From contig JASLIW010000017.1 in NCBI GenBank assembly GCA_030152865.1, forward strand, positions 1 to 26,242: 26,242 nucleotides of DNA. The letters are read 5' to 3'. Below, one piece after another: positions 14,847 to 23,094 of this stretch. Positions within the stretch are counted from its first letter, which is position 1, and each line of letters starts with the position of its first letter. The stretch comes from Bacteroides sp. (GTDB lineage Bacteria; Bacteroidota; Bacteroidia; Bacteroidales; Bacteroidaceae). Position numbers and translations under genes: made by a program. The notes beneath the pieces are model-generated. The model worked only from the letters and a program-made list of their open reading frames with translations. It was not told the origin of the DNA and did not search any database.

Positions 14847-15257
14847 CTAGTATTCCAGTACGCGAGGTAGCCCCTTAGCTTCTTTGATCCATCCTTCGAC
14901 CGTTTTCAATGGGGGTACTCTCCTTACCAAGTTTTTTTCTTCATTGACTTCTTCCATTTTCTTGCATAGATTTTCTGCATTGCGAGTAGCTAGTTCTACC
15001 ACGGTATCTACGCCAGCAGCCTCTAGGAGTTCGGCATACTGAGCACCTACACCTTGAATGCGAAATAAATCAACCATATTGGCAAAAGTAAGAATACGCT
15101 TTTCGCTTATTTTTGTTTTCTCAGCCAGCTCTTTTCTTTGTTTCTTAGTTTTTGTGGCCTCAAGGAGTTGATCTGTATCGATAATACCCACCTCATTCAG
15201 TTGTTTTCCCATCACAGGGCCAATTCCTTCCACTTCAATAATCTTGTAGTTTGCCAT
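14847..15257 (-). CDS. DUF4332 domain protein (helix-hairpin-helix)
   Basis: A 136-aa soluble protein without a signal or membrane segment. Two helix-hairpin-helix-like motifs are visible, IEVEGIGPVMGKQLNEVGI near the N-terminus and FRIQGVGAQYAELLEAAGV in the middle, each of the GhG type that contacts the DNA or RNA backbone. The rest is helical and rich in Lys and Glu (NLCKKMEEVNEEKNLVRRVP). This is the layout of DUF4332, a widespread family without an assigned reaction; nucleic-acid binding is inferred from the motifs. Flanked by its own terminator; I recognised no clear promoter upstream. Function unknown. Confidence 0.85.
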   Translation of the reverse strand: MANYKIIEVEGIGPVMGKQLNEVGIIDTDQLLEATKTKKQRKELAEKTKISEKRILTFANMVDLFRIQGVGAQYAELLEAAGVDTVVELATRNAENLCKKMEEVNEEKNLVRRVPPLKTVEGWIKEAKGLPRVLEY

Positions 15258-15396
15258 AATAAGTAGTTTTAAAGTTAATAGCTGTAAAATAAGTAAATTT
15301 TTTAGAATAAGGATATAAACAGCTTGGGATTTTATTTAATTCTGAGTAAAAGTTCATATTGGTGCTAAATGCGCTGACTTTGTGATTGTTCTGAGC

Positions 15397-15450
15397 ATAA
15401 AGAAGGAGCAAAATAAAAGCACTACAGCCTCTATTTTGCTCCTTCTTTAT
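15397..15450 (-). terminator. Long hairpin terminator after the TonB receptor gene
   Basis: A perfect 19-bp stem (15397-15415 with 15432-15450; arm contains AAGAAGGAGCAAAATA) and a 16-nt loop, 15 nt beyond the receptor stop. The U-tract is short (CTTCTTTAT), so efficiency is uncertain. Confidence 0.75.
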
Positions 15451-15465
15451 GGGGCTGATAATCTG

Positions 15466-18042
15466 TTAAAACTGGCAGCCCAGTACGATACCAAATTGGA
15501 TGGGGTTACTCTTCTGCATAAATCCTTTGCCCATAGATTCAAAGTAGAAGGTAGAATAATCCTTATTGAGCAGGTTGCGTGTCCATAAATCTACATGTGC
15601 CCTTCCTTTGACAAAGCTTAGGCGAGCGTTAATAGTTCCATAGAATTTTTGGCTGACATCATTCTCTTCGGTCCAGTAGATTCTACCTACTCCAGAGTAG
15701 CTGGTGTTGAAAGCGATTCGATCCAACCAAAAGCGATTGCCCAGTTTAAAGTTCAGATCAAAGCCTGCATTAAGGGTATGACGAGGTACAAAAGGCACCC
15801 TTTTCCCTTTGTAGTCTACTTCTACCAATTGTCCATCTACCTGTGCATTGGTTTTGTATTCGGTAAAGGTAGCGTGTGTCAAGCCGTATGCGGCATGGAG
15901 TGAAAGTATGTTGGTAGCGTGGTAAAGCATATTTGCTTCAAACCCATAACTCCGACTTTTACCAGCATTAACTGTGACTCTACCTAGGCCACTTTCAGCA
16001 AACTTGGCTATTTGCTGGTTTTTTGTATCCAGTAGAAACAGTGCATAGTCTGCGATAAAGCGTCCATCGAATAGATTCAGGTGTGAACCTACTTCATAGT
16101 TCCAGGCAAACTCTGGTTTGTATACAGTGGCATCCTTTATGTCCAAACCGGGTCCTTCTTCAGGAGCCTTGCCTATCATATCCTTGATTTTATCTTTGAC
16201 GGGCTCCGGAATCATGCCGATTAATTGATCCACTTCTGCCTTTTTATCGTCGCTTGCAGTCAGATACTTTTGCATGACAAACTTGCCAACGCCACTCATC
16301 ATATCTTGCATCATAACCGTCTGCATCTCTGATTGAATAAGGTCAGAGAACATCTGTACGTTATATCCACCTGAACGATAGCCTCTGCTTACGGTAGCGT
16401 AGATCGAGTTGCTTGGGTTGAGGTTATATTGCAAAGAGAATCGGGGTAAAAAAGCTAAGTCATTTTTCATTAGCTCACCTTTTAGAATCGGGTGGCTATT
16501 CATTTGTATGTTGTAGTCGCCATACTCGTAATGCTTGGCAGGCATGACGGGTATCTTAGGAATCATAGCTAAGCTAAAGCCTGCATTGTCCAAGCTATAA
16601 TCAAAGTTGGTTTCCGACAGGTATTTCATACGGTTGTGTTCAAAGTTGACACGAAAACCAGCTGTAGCAGAAAGTCCTTCTACAAACAAATCATTTATAG
16701 TGGATTGATGGTAGAATGAGGCACTGTATATCGGTGTTTTAAACACCCCATCAATTAGGAGTTCTTTGTTGTTGACCGCATTAAAATCAGCGTGCAGGTC
16801 ACCTTCGATAACAAAGGGCATACCTGGCTTTTCAATATGTCCTATCTTGTCGTTGACAAGGGCTAGGCCATGGCCCAGTCCTTTGCGGATTCCTCCTACG
16901 ATCATCCCATCCAAGCCATCTTCATGAAACCATACAGGGCCATTGGTGCGTAAGCCTTGTACAAAACCAAATAATCCAGTAGTCCATTGCCAACGGCTGT
17001 TGTTCTTGGATTTCAGAAAGATTTCTTGCGTAAAGGTATTTAAGTTTTGTTTCTGCATGATCGTAAAGATATCAGCAGGAGAAAAGTCTTGGTCGATAAA
17101 CATCTTGTCTTGCAAGTGTTGATAGCCCGAAATAGTTACAAACTCAAACTGAGCTGCTTGGTAGCTCATGTTCAAGCCGATGTTAAATAAGCTGCGACGA
17201 TAGAGTCCATTGTGGTTCATTGAAGGTTGGCTGTACTGGTCTGTTTCTTTGTTGTACTCCCCATACGGATACCCTCCTTCATCGCTATACTCGTAATTGG
17301 TTTGTAGGTCAAACTTCAAGTTGGCCATCGGGAAGTAGATTCCTCTAAAACGTCCTCCTGCTGAGCTACCTTTGTCAATACGCTTGTTATCTAGAAACTC
17401 ATTTTTGTAGAATCCACCTTTGCGCTTATAAAATCCTCCAGTGGAGAAAGCAAAATATTTATTGACGTGGTGGTAGTGAGTGAGTGAGGCTGAGTAATCG
17501 CCGTAGGTGGCAGCTCCTAGCTTAAGGTCTGTCCCCTGGTAGAGGAAAGGCGATTTGGTATGTACCTTAATAAGCCCTCCCATGGTGTTCCTGCCATAGA
17601 GTGTACTCTGTGGTCCTCGCAATATATCAATGTGATCTACATCCGAAAAGTCAAAATCAAAAGCTGACTTATCAATAAAAGGGATATCATCTACATAGAG
17701 CCCCACAGAGGGTGTATTGATACGCGAACCAATTCCTCTGATGTAAATAGCCGAAGTTAGCTTAGAGCCATAATTGGGAATAAAGATATTGGGTACAGTA
17801 CCTGTCAAGTCTTTCAAAGCACGTATTTGCTGCGTGTGCATCAGCTCTTTGTTGATCAGCGATACCGAACCGGGTAGTTCACTAAGCTTCTTGGTTTCTT
17901 TAGGAGAGGCAAGTATGAGTACCTCTTGCTCCAAAGCTACTGTTCGTAAAGAATCAGTCTGTGGAGTTTGTGCAGATACAAAATTTGGCATAGCCACTCC
18001 TAAAGCTAGTCCTAATGTAAGTAGTATATTTCTTTGTTTCAT
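15466..18042 (-). CDS. TonB-dependent outer-membrane receptor
   Basis: Start set at the ATG giving MKQRNILLTLGLALGVAMP with signal cleavage after FVSA (858 aa); the frame upstream adds 11 unlikely residues. The mature N-terminus has a candidate TonB box (EVLILAS) and then directly the plug domain (LSELPGSVSLINKEL, RALKDLTGTVPN, IYIRGIGSR, VGLYVDDIPF, IDILRGPQSTLYGRNTMGG). There is no N-terminal carboxypeptidase-like domain, unlike SusC receptors. The beta-barrel ends in NPIQFGIVLGCQF with a terminal Phe. Around residues 565-635 a Met-rich, then charged helical insertion (MQTVMMQDMMSG onward) appears to lie in an external loop. It lies 71 nt downstream of an NCS2 nucleobase permease on the same strand. 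Ligand unknown; siderophore/haem-like or nucleobase-related substrates are possible. Confidence 0.92.
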   Translation of the reverse strand: MKQRNILLTLGLALGVAMPNFVSAQTPQTDSLRTVALEQEVLILASPKETKKLSELPGSVSLINKELMHTQQIRALKDLTGTVPNIFIPNYGSKLTSAIYIRGIGSRINTPSVGLYVDDIPFIDKSAFDFDFSDVDHIDILRGPQSTLYGRNTMGGLIKVHTKSPFLYQGTDLKLGAATYGDYSASLTHYHHVNKYFAFSTGGFYKRKGGFYKNEFLDNKRIDKGSSAGGRFRGIYFPMANLKFDLQTNYEYSDEGGYPYGEYNKETDQYSQPSMNHNGLYRRSLFNIGLNMSYQAAQFEFVTISGYQHLQDKMFIDQDFSPADIFTIMQKQNLNTFTQEIFLKSKNNSRWQWTTGLFGFVQGLRTNGPVWFHEDGLDGMIVGGIRKGLGHGLALVNDKIGHIEKPGMPFVIEGDLHADFNAVNNKELLIDGVFKTPIYSASFYHQSTINDLFVEGLSATAGFRVNFEHNRMKYLSETNFDYSLDNAGFSLAMIPKIPVMPAKHYEYGDYNIQMNSHPILKGELMKNDLAFLPRFSLQYNLNPSNSIYATVSRGYRSGGYNVQMFSDLIQSEMQTVMMQDMMSGVGKFVMQKYLTASDDKKAEVDQLIGMIPEPVKDKIKDMIGKAPEEGPGLDIKDATVYKPEFAWNYEVGSHLNLFDGRFIADYALFLLDTKNQQIAKFAESGLGRVTVNAGKSRSYGFEANMLYHATNILSLHAAYGLTHATFTEYKTNAQVDGQLVEVDYKGKRVPFVPRHTLNAGFDLNFKLGNRFWLDRIAFNTSYSGVGRIYWTEENDVSQKFYGTINARLSFVKGRAHVDLWTRNLLNKDYSTFYFESMGKGFMQKSNPIQFGIVLGCQF

Positions 18043-18064
18043 AAATGTATATCTTAATTGGCTA

Positions 18065-18072
18065 CAAAGAAA
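18065..18072 (-). promoter_or_regulatory. Possible -7 element of the TonB receptor gene
   Basis: TTTCTTTG on the minus strand differs from TAnnTTTG at one position and lies 22 nt before the start. The gene may instead be read through from the permease. Confidence 0.3.
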
Positions 18073-18094
18073 CAAAAAATAGGCTAGGCATTCA

Positions 18095-18112
18095 ATCCTA
18101 ATAAGTTAGGAT
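18095..18112 (-). other. Hairpin immediately after the permease stop codon
   Basis: ATCCTAA / TTAGGAT with a 4-nt loop (TAAG), starting 2 nt past the permease stop. No U-tract follows at once. It may be a weak terminator or an mRNA end-protecting hairpin inside a permease-receptor transcript. Confidence 0.4.
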
Positions 18113-18113
18113 A

Positions 18114-19391
18114 TTAGGCCTTTTTAACTACTTTTTCGCGAAAGACTAGATGTTCTAGAATTAAAACAGAAATCACTCCCATCACAAATCCATTGCCGAG
18201 TATCGGACGAATTAAAGCGGGTAGTTGGTTGCGTGCCTCTTCGGGCATAAAAGAAACAAACAAGGCAATCATCAGTGGCAGGCCTATAATGACACCCTGA
18301 TTAAAATTCTTAATAATGTCGTTGTCTGCTACCATCTGGAAGGAGGCTGAAAGTTGAGAAGCCATCAAGTAAATGAGGATATAGCCCATCACGATAGGAG
18401 GAATGTAATTAAACAAGCCTAAGGCTTCTGGGATAAAAGCACAAATGAATAAGCCAACTCCAGCAGGTAGAATAGCATAGCGTGAGGCACAGCCTGTAGC
18501 ATTGATTAGCCCTAAGCTCATGGAGTAATCGACTGGCCCAACCACACCAATTGATCCCGATACCATATTTAAGATTCCTGTAATCCCTACACTTCGCTCA
18601 CTCCGAGTGTTCATGCGGTCAGCCTTCAGTGCTTGCCCGACCGACTGTACAGATCCAAGTTCGTTGACAAGTAAGGCTATGTAGCAAAAGAGGAAGGAGA
18701 GTATGATCCCACCATTAAACTCAAAAGGAAAGTTAAAGAAGGGTAGGCCAGACAGCTCTTTTCCTACCTCTATGGGAGCAGGAACACCATAAAAGCTAAA
18801 GTGAATAGCAGTACCAACTACCAAGGCCAAAATAACGACCATTGCATTCCACACACCTTTTAGGAGTCTATTGGCTAGCGTCATAGCGAGCACCATGCCT
18901 ATGGCAAAGCAGAGCGCAAATAAAGGCTCTTCTCCTGTAAATATTAAGTCTAAGATGACGGGTGCTAAGGTAAAGGCAATGAGTGCCATGATCACTACAA
19001 TGATACGGGTAGTAAAGATAAACTGAATCTTAGAGAGTAGCTTACTGACATAAAGTACAAATAGAAATAAGCCTCCAACGACAATAGCTGTATAAATTTG
19101 ACTGGTATTTTCAGCACCGGCAGAGATGATTCCTATCAATAAGACGGAGGCTGGTCCAATCACCACAGGAAGGCGGTGTCCAACGAGTATTTGTGTGATT
19201 AAGCCTATGCCCATAACAGCCATTAGCTTTTGGGTGTAGGCTGTCTGTTCTGCTGGCGCATAGCCCTGTACTTGAGAGATTACAGCTCCCATGATCAGCA
19301 CCATAGGTAGGGAAACGATAAACCACTGAAGTCCATACATCAATAGAGGAAAAGGTTTTAACTTATCGTCAAGCTTGTACTTAAAATCCAT
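18114..19391 (-). CDS. NCS2 family uracil/xanthine permease
   Basis: A nucleobase:cation symporter of the inner membrane. Start chosen at 19391 (MDFKYKLDDKLKPFPLLMYGLQW, 425 aa) because this matches the family N-terminus, and a -7 box at 19465-19472 lies inside the 32-residue upstream extension. About 12-14 hydrophobic segments are visible. NCS2 features include the conserved acidic motif NELGSVQSVGQAL and the following GITGILNMVSGSIGVVGPVDYS. Uracil and xanthine specificity cannot be separated by eye; close Bacteroidota relatives are usually called xanthine permeases. The TonB receptor gene follows 71 nt downstream on the same strand. Confidence 0.9.
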   Translation of the reverse strand: MDFKYKLDDKLKPFPLLMYGLQWFIVSLPMVLIMGAVISQVQGYAPAEQTAYTQKLMAVMGIGLITQILVGHRLPVVIGPASVLLIGIISAGAENTSQIYTAIVVGGLFLFVLYVSKLLSKIQFIFTTRIIVVIMALIAFTLAPVILDLIFTGEEPLFALCFAIGMVLAMTLANRLLKGVWNAMVVILALVVGTAIHFSFYGVPAPIEVGKELSGLPFFNFPFEFNGGIILSFLFCYIALLVNELGSVQSVGQALKADRMNTRSERSVGITGILNMVSGSIGVVGPVDYSMSLGLINATGCASRYAILPAGVGLFICAFIPEALGLFNYIPPIVMGYILIYLMASQLSASFQMVADNDIIKNFNQGVIIGLPLMIALFVSFMPEEARNQLPALIRPILGNGFVMGVISVLILEHLVFREKVVKKA

Positions 19392-19464
19392 AATGTCTAA
19401 GTTTAGTTCTGTATTGAATCTATAAAATAGTTGTTTTATTTGACTTATGTCGTAGTTTAGCCTA

Positions 19465-19472
19465 CAAAAATA
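19465..19472 (-). promoter_or_regulatory. -7 promoter element of the NCS2 permease gene
   Basis: TATTTTTG on the minus strand (CAAAAATA on plus) is a full TAnnTTTG match, 73 nt before the chosen start. No -33 TTG at 19-20 nt. Confidence 0.5.
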
Positions 19473-19624
19473 GTGTTTCCTAAGCAAATGTGAATAAGTA
19501 ATCTTAATTAATAAGGAAAAAAGCTAGAATTCTAAAAAAAGAAAGAATTTATAGCTGTTTTTATTTAAAAAATGTTGAAATTAGGCAAACACACTATAAA
19601 AGTAATCTTAAGACGTTACGATTT

Positions 19625-20104
19625 ATGAAATTGGAAAAGACAAATGCAGCTCGACTCTTGGAGAGTGAGGGTATTCCTTTTGAACTTATTTCTTACGAAG
19701 TAGACGAGTCCGACCTAAGTGCAAAGCATGTAGCCGAAGGCTTGGGTATGGATCCTTATCAAATTTTTAAAACTTTAGTTTTGCAAGGCGATAAGACAGG
19801 TAAGTTTGTGTGTGTTATTCCAGGCATGGCAGAGCTTGATTTAAAGCTAGCAGCCAAAGCTTCTGGTAATAAAAAATGTGAAATGTTGCCTTTAAAACAG
19901 CTTTTACCTACTACTGGATATATCCGAGGGGCCTGTTCTCCTGTAGGTATGAAGCGGGAGCTACCTACCTATGTAGATGAATATTGCAAGCAATATGAGG
20001 TGATTTATGTGAGTGCGGGTAAAAGAGGCTTACAAATAAAAATAGCTCCCGATGATTTAGTAATGTTTACAAAATCGAAAGTTTGTAAGCTAATTCACAC
20101 ATAA
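19625..20104 (+). CDS. ybaK: Cys-tRNA(Pro)/Cys-tRNA(Cys) deacylase, YbaK/EbsC type
   Basis: A 159-aa trans-editing enzyme that hydrolyses Cys mischarged on tRNA-Pro. The YbaK fold is recognisable: KTNAARLLESEGIPFELISYEVD at the N-terminus, the catalytic Lys49 in DPYQIFKTLVLQG, FVCVIPGMAELDLKLAAKA, the substrate loop TGYIRGACSPVGMK, and the closing YVSAGKRGLQIKIAPDDL. Length is normal for the family. It starts after an AT-rich stretch where I find no convincing -7 box. The POT transporter downstream is 87 nt away with its own promoter, so an operon is unlikely. Confidence 0.94.
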   Translation: MKLEKTNAARLLESEGIPFELISYEVDESDLSAKHVAEGLGMDPYQIFKTLVLQGDKTGKFVCVIPGMAELDLKLAAKASGNKKCEMLPLKQLLPTTGYIRGACSPVGMKRELPTYVDEYCKQYEVIYVSAGKRGLQIKIAPDDLVMFTKSKVCKLIHT

Positions 20105-20119
20105 ATCAAGCAAAAGCTG

Positions 20120-20127
20120 TATATTTG
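20120..20127 (+). promoter_or_regulatory. -7 promoter element of the POT transporter gene
   Basis: TATATTTG fits TAnnTTTG and lies 64 nt before the start. No -33 TTG at 19-20 nt was found. Confidence 0.5.
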
Positions 20128-20191
20128 TAATCATTTTTGCATGAAAACTTAAATAACAACAAAGAAATACTAATCAAAAAAAGACAAAGCT

Positions 20192-21742
20192 ATGTTTAAA
20201 AATCATCCTAAAGGATTGTTACCAGCAGCGTTAGCCAATATGGGTGAACGTTTTGGTTTCTATGTCATGATGGCTCTGCTTGTATTGTTCTTGCAGACTA
20301 AGTTTGGACTAGATGGAAAAGGTGCTGGCTTCATTTACTCTACATTTTACTTCTTTATTTATGCTCTAGCCTTAGTGGGAGGTATTATTGCAGATAAAAC
20401 AAAGAATTATAAAGGTACCATACTCGCTGGTTTGATAACTATGGGAGTAGGTTATGTGTTGCTCTCTTATCCTACACCCACTCCAGTACCCGCAGAAAGC
20501 TATACTTTATATCTAGCGATATCTTGTGGTGCTTTATTTGTTATTGCTTTTGGTAATGGTCTGTTTAAGGGTAACCTTCAGGCTTTAGTGGGCCAGATGT
20601 ATGACGATGAGAAATATGCACCTTACCGTGATGCAGGTTTCAACATTTTCTACATGTTTATTAATATTGGTTCGATCTTTGCTCCTGCCATGGCCACAGG
20701 TATTCGTAACTGGTGGTTGACACACAATGGGTTTGAGTACAACGAAAATATGCCTGCTATCTGTCATGCTTTTAGAGATGGAACAATCTCTAATGATGGT
20801 ATGACTGCACTTGCTAATTTTGCAGAGAAGTTTAATTATTCTGGAGATCAGCTAGCTGAGTTTGTAGATACTTATCTTAATGTGTTTACTACAGGTTTCC
20901 ACTATGCATTTGGTGTGGCGATCGTAGCGATGATTATTTCAACCATAGTTTATCTGTTTAATCAAAAGGGTTTCCCTGATCCAGCTAAGAAAGCGGCTGC
21001 TATAGCTAGTGGAAAAGCTCCTAAGGTGGTAGAGATGAGTGTGCAAGAGACTAAACAACGTATTTTTGCTCTACTCGCTGTATTTGCTGTGGTTATTTTC
21101 TTCTGGTTCTCTTTCCACCAAAATGGATTGACGCTTACTTTCTTTGCTCGTGACTATACAGACTTGAGTAGTCTGAGCTTCGACCTTGGATTTACTACAC
21201 TCAAGGGTGCCGAGCTATTCCAGTCTATTAACCCCTTCTTTGTGGTGTTCTTGACACCTATCGTAATGGCGGTATTTGGCTGGTTACGTACCAAGGGTAA
21301 AGAGCCATCTACGGCGAAGAAAATTGCAATTGGTATGGGTATTGCCGCTACTGCTTACTTGGTGATGTCATTGGGTTCAAGAGGCCTACCTCTTCATACA
21401 GAAGTAACAGAAATGGGTGGATTACCTGATGCAGAACGTGTATCTCCTTGGTTGCTGTTTACTACTTATGGTATATTGACCTTGGCAGAGTTATTTATCT
21501 CTCCACTAGGTATTTCGTTTGTATCTAAAGTAGCACCTCCCAAATTCCAAGGTATCATGCAAGGACTTTGGTTGTTAGCTACAGGTATAGGTAATCAGTT
21601 ACTCTTTATCGGTGCTATCTTCTACGAAAGTATTCCACTTCAATACACTTGGTTGATCTTCGTAGGTGCTTGTTTGATCTCTATGACGATTATGCTAGGT
21701 ATGCTTAAATGGCTAGACCGTGTATCGGGTGAAGCTAAATAA
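20192..21742 (+). CDS. POT/PTR2 family proton-coupled peptide transporter
   Basis: A 516-aa inner-membrane MFS protein importing di- and tripeptides with protons. Seen: the first-helix signature NMGERFGFYVMMALLVLFLQ, the GGIIADKTKNYKGTI loop, GNGLFKGNLQALVGQMY and DAGFNIFYMFINIGS on helices 4-5, FFWFSFHQNGLTLTFFARDY, and the C-terminal ELFISPLGISFVSKVAPPKFQG. The canonical ExxERF motif of helix 1 reads NxxERF: the first Glu, one of the proton-coupling residues of characterised POTs, is Asn16. The protein also has a long cytoplasmic stretch (about 255-285) between its two halves. A bidirectional terminator follows. A peptide importer fits with the envelope dipeptidyl-peptidase encoded earlier in the window. 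Confidence 0.94.
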   Translation: MFKNHPKGLLPAALANMGERFGFYVMMALLVLFLQTKFGLDGKGAGFIYSTFYFFIYALALVGGIIADKTKNYKGTILAGLITMGVGYVLLSYPTPTPVPAESYTLYLAISCGALFVIAFGNGLFKGNLQALVGQMYDDEKYAPYRDAGFNIFYMFINIGSIFAPAMATGIRNWWLTHNGFEYNENMPAICHAFRDGTISNDGMTALANFAEKFNYSGDQLAEFVDTYLNVFTTGFHYAFGVAIVAMIISTIVYLFNQKGFPDPAKKAAAIASGKAPKVVEMSVQETKQRIFALLAVFAVVIFFWFSFHQNGLTLTFFARDYTDLSSLSFDLGFTTLKGAELFQSINPFFVVFLTPIVMAVFGWLRTKGKEPSTAKKIAIGMGIAATAYLVMSLGSRGLPLHTEVTEMGGLPDAERVSPWLLFTTYGILTLAELFISPLGISFVSKVAPPKFQGIMQGLWLLATGIGNQLLFIGAIFYESIPLQYTWLIFVGACLISMTIMLGMLKWLDRVSGEAK

Positions 21743-21765
21743 AGCGTTAAGAAGTATTCGTATAT

Positions 21766-21805
21766 AAAATAGAAAGAGCCGCTAATTAGCGGCTCTTTCT
21801 ATTTT
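21766..21805. terminator. Bidirectional terminator between the POT and lipoprotein genes
   Basis: A perfect 20-bp inverted repeat (21766-21785 / 21786-21805; core GAAAGAGCCGCTAA) flanked by AAAAT and ATTTT, so a U-rich end exists in both directions. It lies 23 nt after the POT stop and 27 nt after the convergent gene's stop. Confidence 0.88.
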
Positions 21806-21832
21806 AATGTTTTCACTACAAGCAGAGGCTTA

Positions 21833-22258
21833 CTATTGACAGGGTTCGGGGCTCCAGTCTTGGTGTCCTCTACCTGACCAGCAGCGATGAGCTTCTTCTA
21901 TTTGAAGTATATGCCAGCTGTTTTCTTTTTTCTCTACGGTCAGTTTAACTAGCTTGCCTTCGATAGAGTCGTCGTTGATGCCTTCTTCCCGAATAGTCAA
22001 GATGGTTTTACCTTTATTCTCTTCTACTGAGGTAGTGTACTTATAATTACCCTCAGCATAAGGGTCATCGGGTAGGTATAGTCTGGCTAGTTCTTCCAAG
22101 TCTTTGATTTCTACTTTTTGAAGTGAGGCATTGAATTGGTCGATTTCTACTTGATCAATACGTTTAAACTTGATTTTGTCTGTAGATTGACAGCTAGATA
22201 CTACGATTACTGCCAAGAGTAAGACTAGTGTTTTGCAGGTAAATTGAAGTGTTTTCAT
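21833..22258 (-). CDS. Small hypothetical lipoprotein
   Basis: A 141-aa protein from the ATG giving MKTLQFTCKTLVLLLAVIVV; another ATG 6 nt upstream is possible. The lipobox VVSSC places the lipidated Cys at residue 23. The mature domain alternates short strands (YKYTTSVEENKGKTILTIREEG, GKLVKLTVEKKENSWHILQIEE), suggesting a small beta-sandwich or NTF2-like fold. The C-terminal tail AHRCWSGRGHQDWSPEPCQ has two Cys and two Trp and may form a disulfide loop. I do not recognise the family and assign no function. It stands alone between two terminators. Confidence 0.8.
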   Translation of the reverse strand: MKTLQFTCKTLVLLLAVIVVSSCQSTDKIKFKRIDQVEIDQFNASLQKVEIKDLEELARLYLPDDPYAEGNYKYTTSVEENKGKTILTIREEGINDDSIEGKLVKLTVEKKENSWHILQIEEAHRCWSGRGHQDWSPEPCQ

Positions 22259-22378
22259 AAGCATACAGTTGATATTTAAAGTAAGTTAGGGATAAGCCTT
22301 GGATACAAAAAGTATTTTCCAAAAAATATTTTAAGTAGGATTCTTGATTAAGCCCTACTTTGTCTTTGGTTGTATGTG

Positions 22379-22418
22379 AAAAGGTCTAGGAAAGAGGATT
22401 GCGCTCTCCTAGACCTTT
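22379..22418 (-). terminator. Intrinsic terminator of the methyltransferase-tenA operon
   Basis: Arms AGGTCTAGGA (22382-22391) and TCCTAGACCT (22407-22416) pair exactly; a further GAG/CTC extends the stem beyond an AA bulge. On the minus strand TTTT follows. It lies 24 nt past the tenA stop. Confidence 0.8.
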
Positions 22419-22441
22419 CTATATTAGGGATTCTTATTTGT

Positions 22442-23089
22442 TTAGACCTTCCACTCTTCTAAGTGATAGGCACTATCCCAGAATAGGTGTTCGATCTTTG
22501 TAGAGGTAATGTAAGCCTCTAACATCGCTTTTCTTTGTTCTTCTGTACACTTTTCTGCGAGTTCGTTGCACACCTGAACTGCATCAATCACCGATTGTAC
22601 GTGTTCGCCATCGGCATAGGTATTGATCCATTCCTGGTAGGGGTTATCTCCCTGAGGCTGGTTCTCATAGATGTATTTGCCCACCTGCATATAGACTACA
22701 AAACAGGGCATCACAGCAGCTAGAGCAACCTCTACGGGTGAAACAGCTAGGTGATGCAAGAGTGTGGTCGTATATAAGAGACAGGTTGGTGTGGGCTTGA
22801 CATCGGCCCTGATCGTTTGGATAAATTGCTGATGTAGTTCGCGTTCTTGATCCATATTATCCCCTGCAAACGAAATAAAGGCTCTGCGGTGCTTAGGCTC
22901 ACTGAGTCTTGTTGCTAAGCCCGTGAGTAGCTTTCCATAACTTGCCAAGTAGATAGAGTCTTGCTCAATATAAAACAAAAACTTTTCACGGGGCAAGCTA
23001 CCATCCATCAGCTCCTGAATAAAAGGGTGCTGAAGGGTTTTCTTAAAGATGGGTTGTACTGCTTCCCAGGCTTGGTCAGTCCATTTCAT
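22442..23089 (-). CDS. tenA: TenA family aminopyrimidine aminohydrolase / thiaminase II
   Basis: A 215-aa cytosolic enzyme of thiamine salvage that hydrolyses aminomethyl- or formylaminomethyl-pyrimidines derived from degraded thiamine to the hydroxymethylpyrimidine used for resynthesis. The catalytic set of classic TenA-C proteins is recognisable: Asp44 in IEQDSIYL, Cys129 in MPCFVVYMQVGKYI, and Glu200 in TSTKIEHLFWDSAYHL; FAGDNMDQERELHQQF and NPYQEWINTYADGEHV are the other family blocks. The start lies 5 nt after the stop of the methyltransferase gene, so the two are co-transcribed under the upstream TPP riboswitch, which agrees with a thiamine role. No thiD, thiE or thiM is in the window. 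Confidence 0.94.
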   Translation of the reverse strand: MKWTDQAWEAVQPIFKKTLQHPFIQELMDGSLPREKFLFYIEQDSIYLASYGKLLTGLATRLSEPKHRRAFISFAGDNMDQERELHQQFIQTIRADVKPTPTCLLYTTTLLHHLAVSPVEVALAAVMPCFVVYMQVGKYIYENQPQGDNPYQEWINTYADGEHVQSVIDAVQVCNELAEKCTEEQRKAMLEAYITSTKIEHLFWDSAYHLEEWKV

Positions 23090-23094
23090 AGGTA

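Noticed and set aside
19392..19487. 32-residue N-terminal extension of the NCS2 permease
   Set aside because: It contains the -7 box, is not hydrophobic or conserved in type, and the family start MDFKYKL matches ATG 19391.
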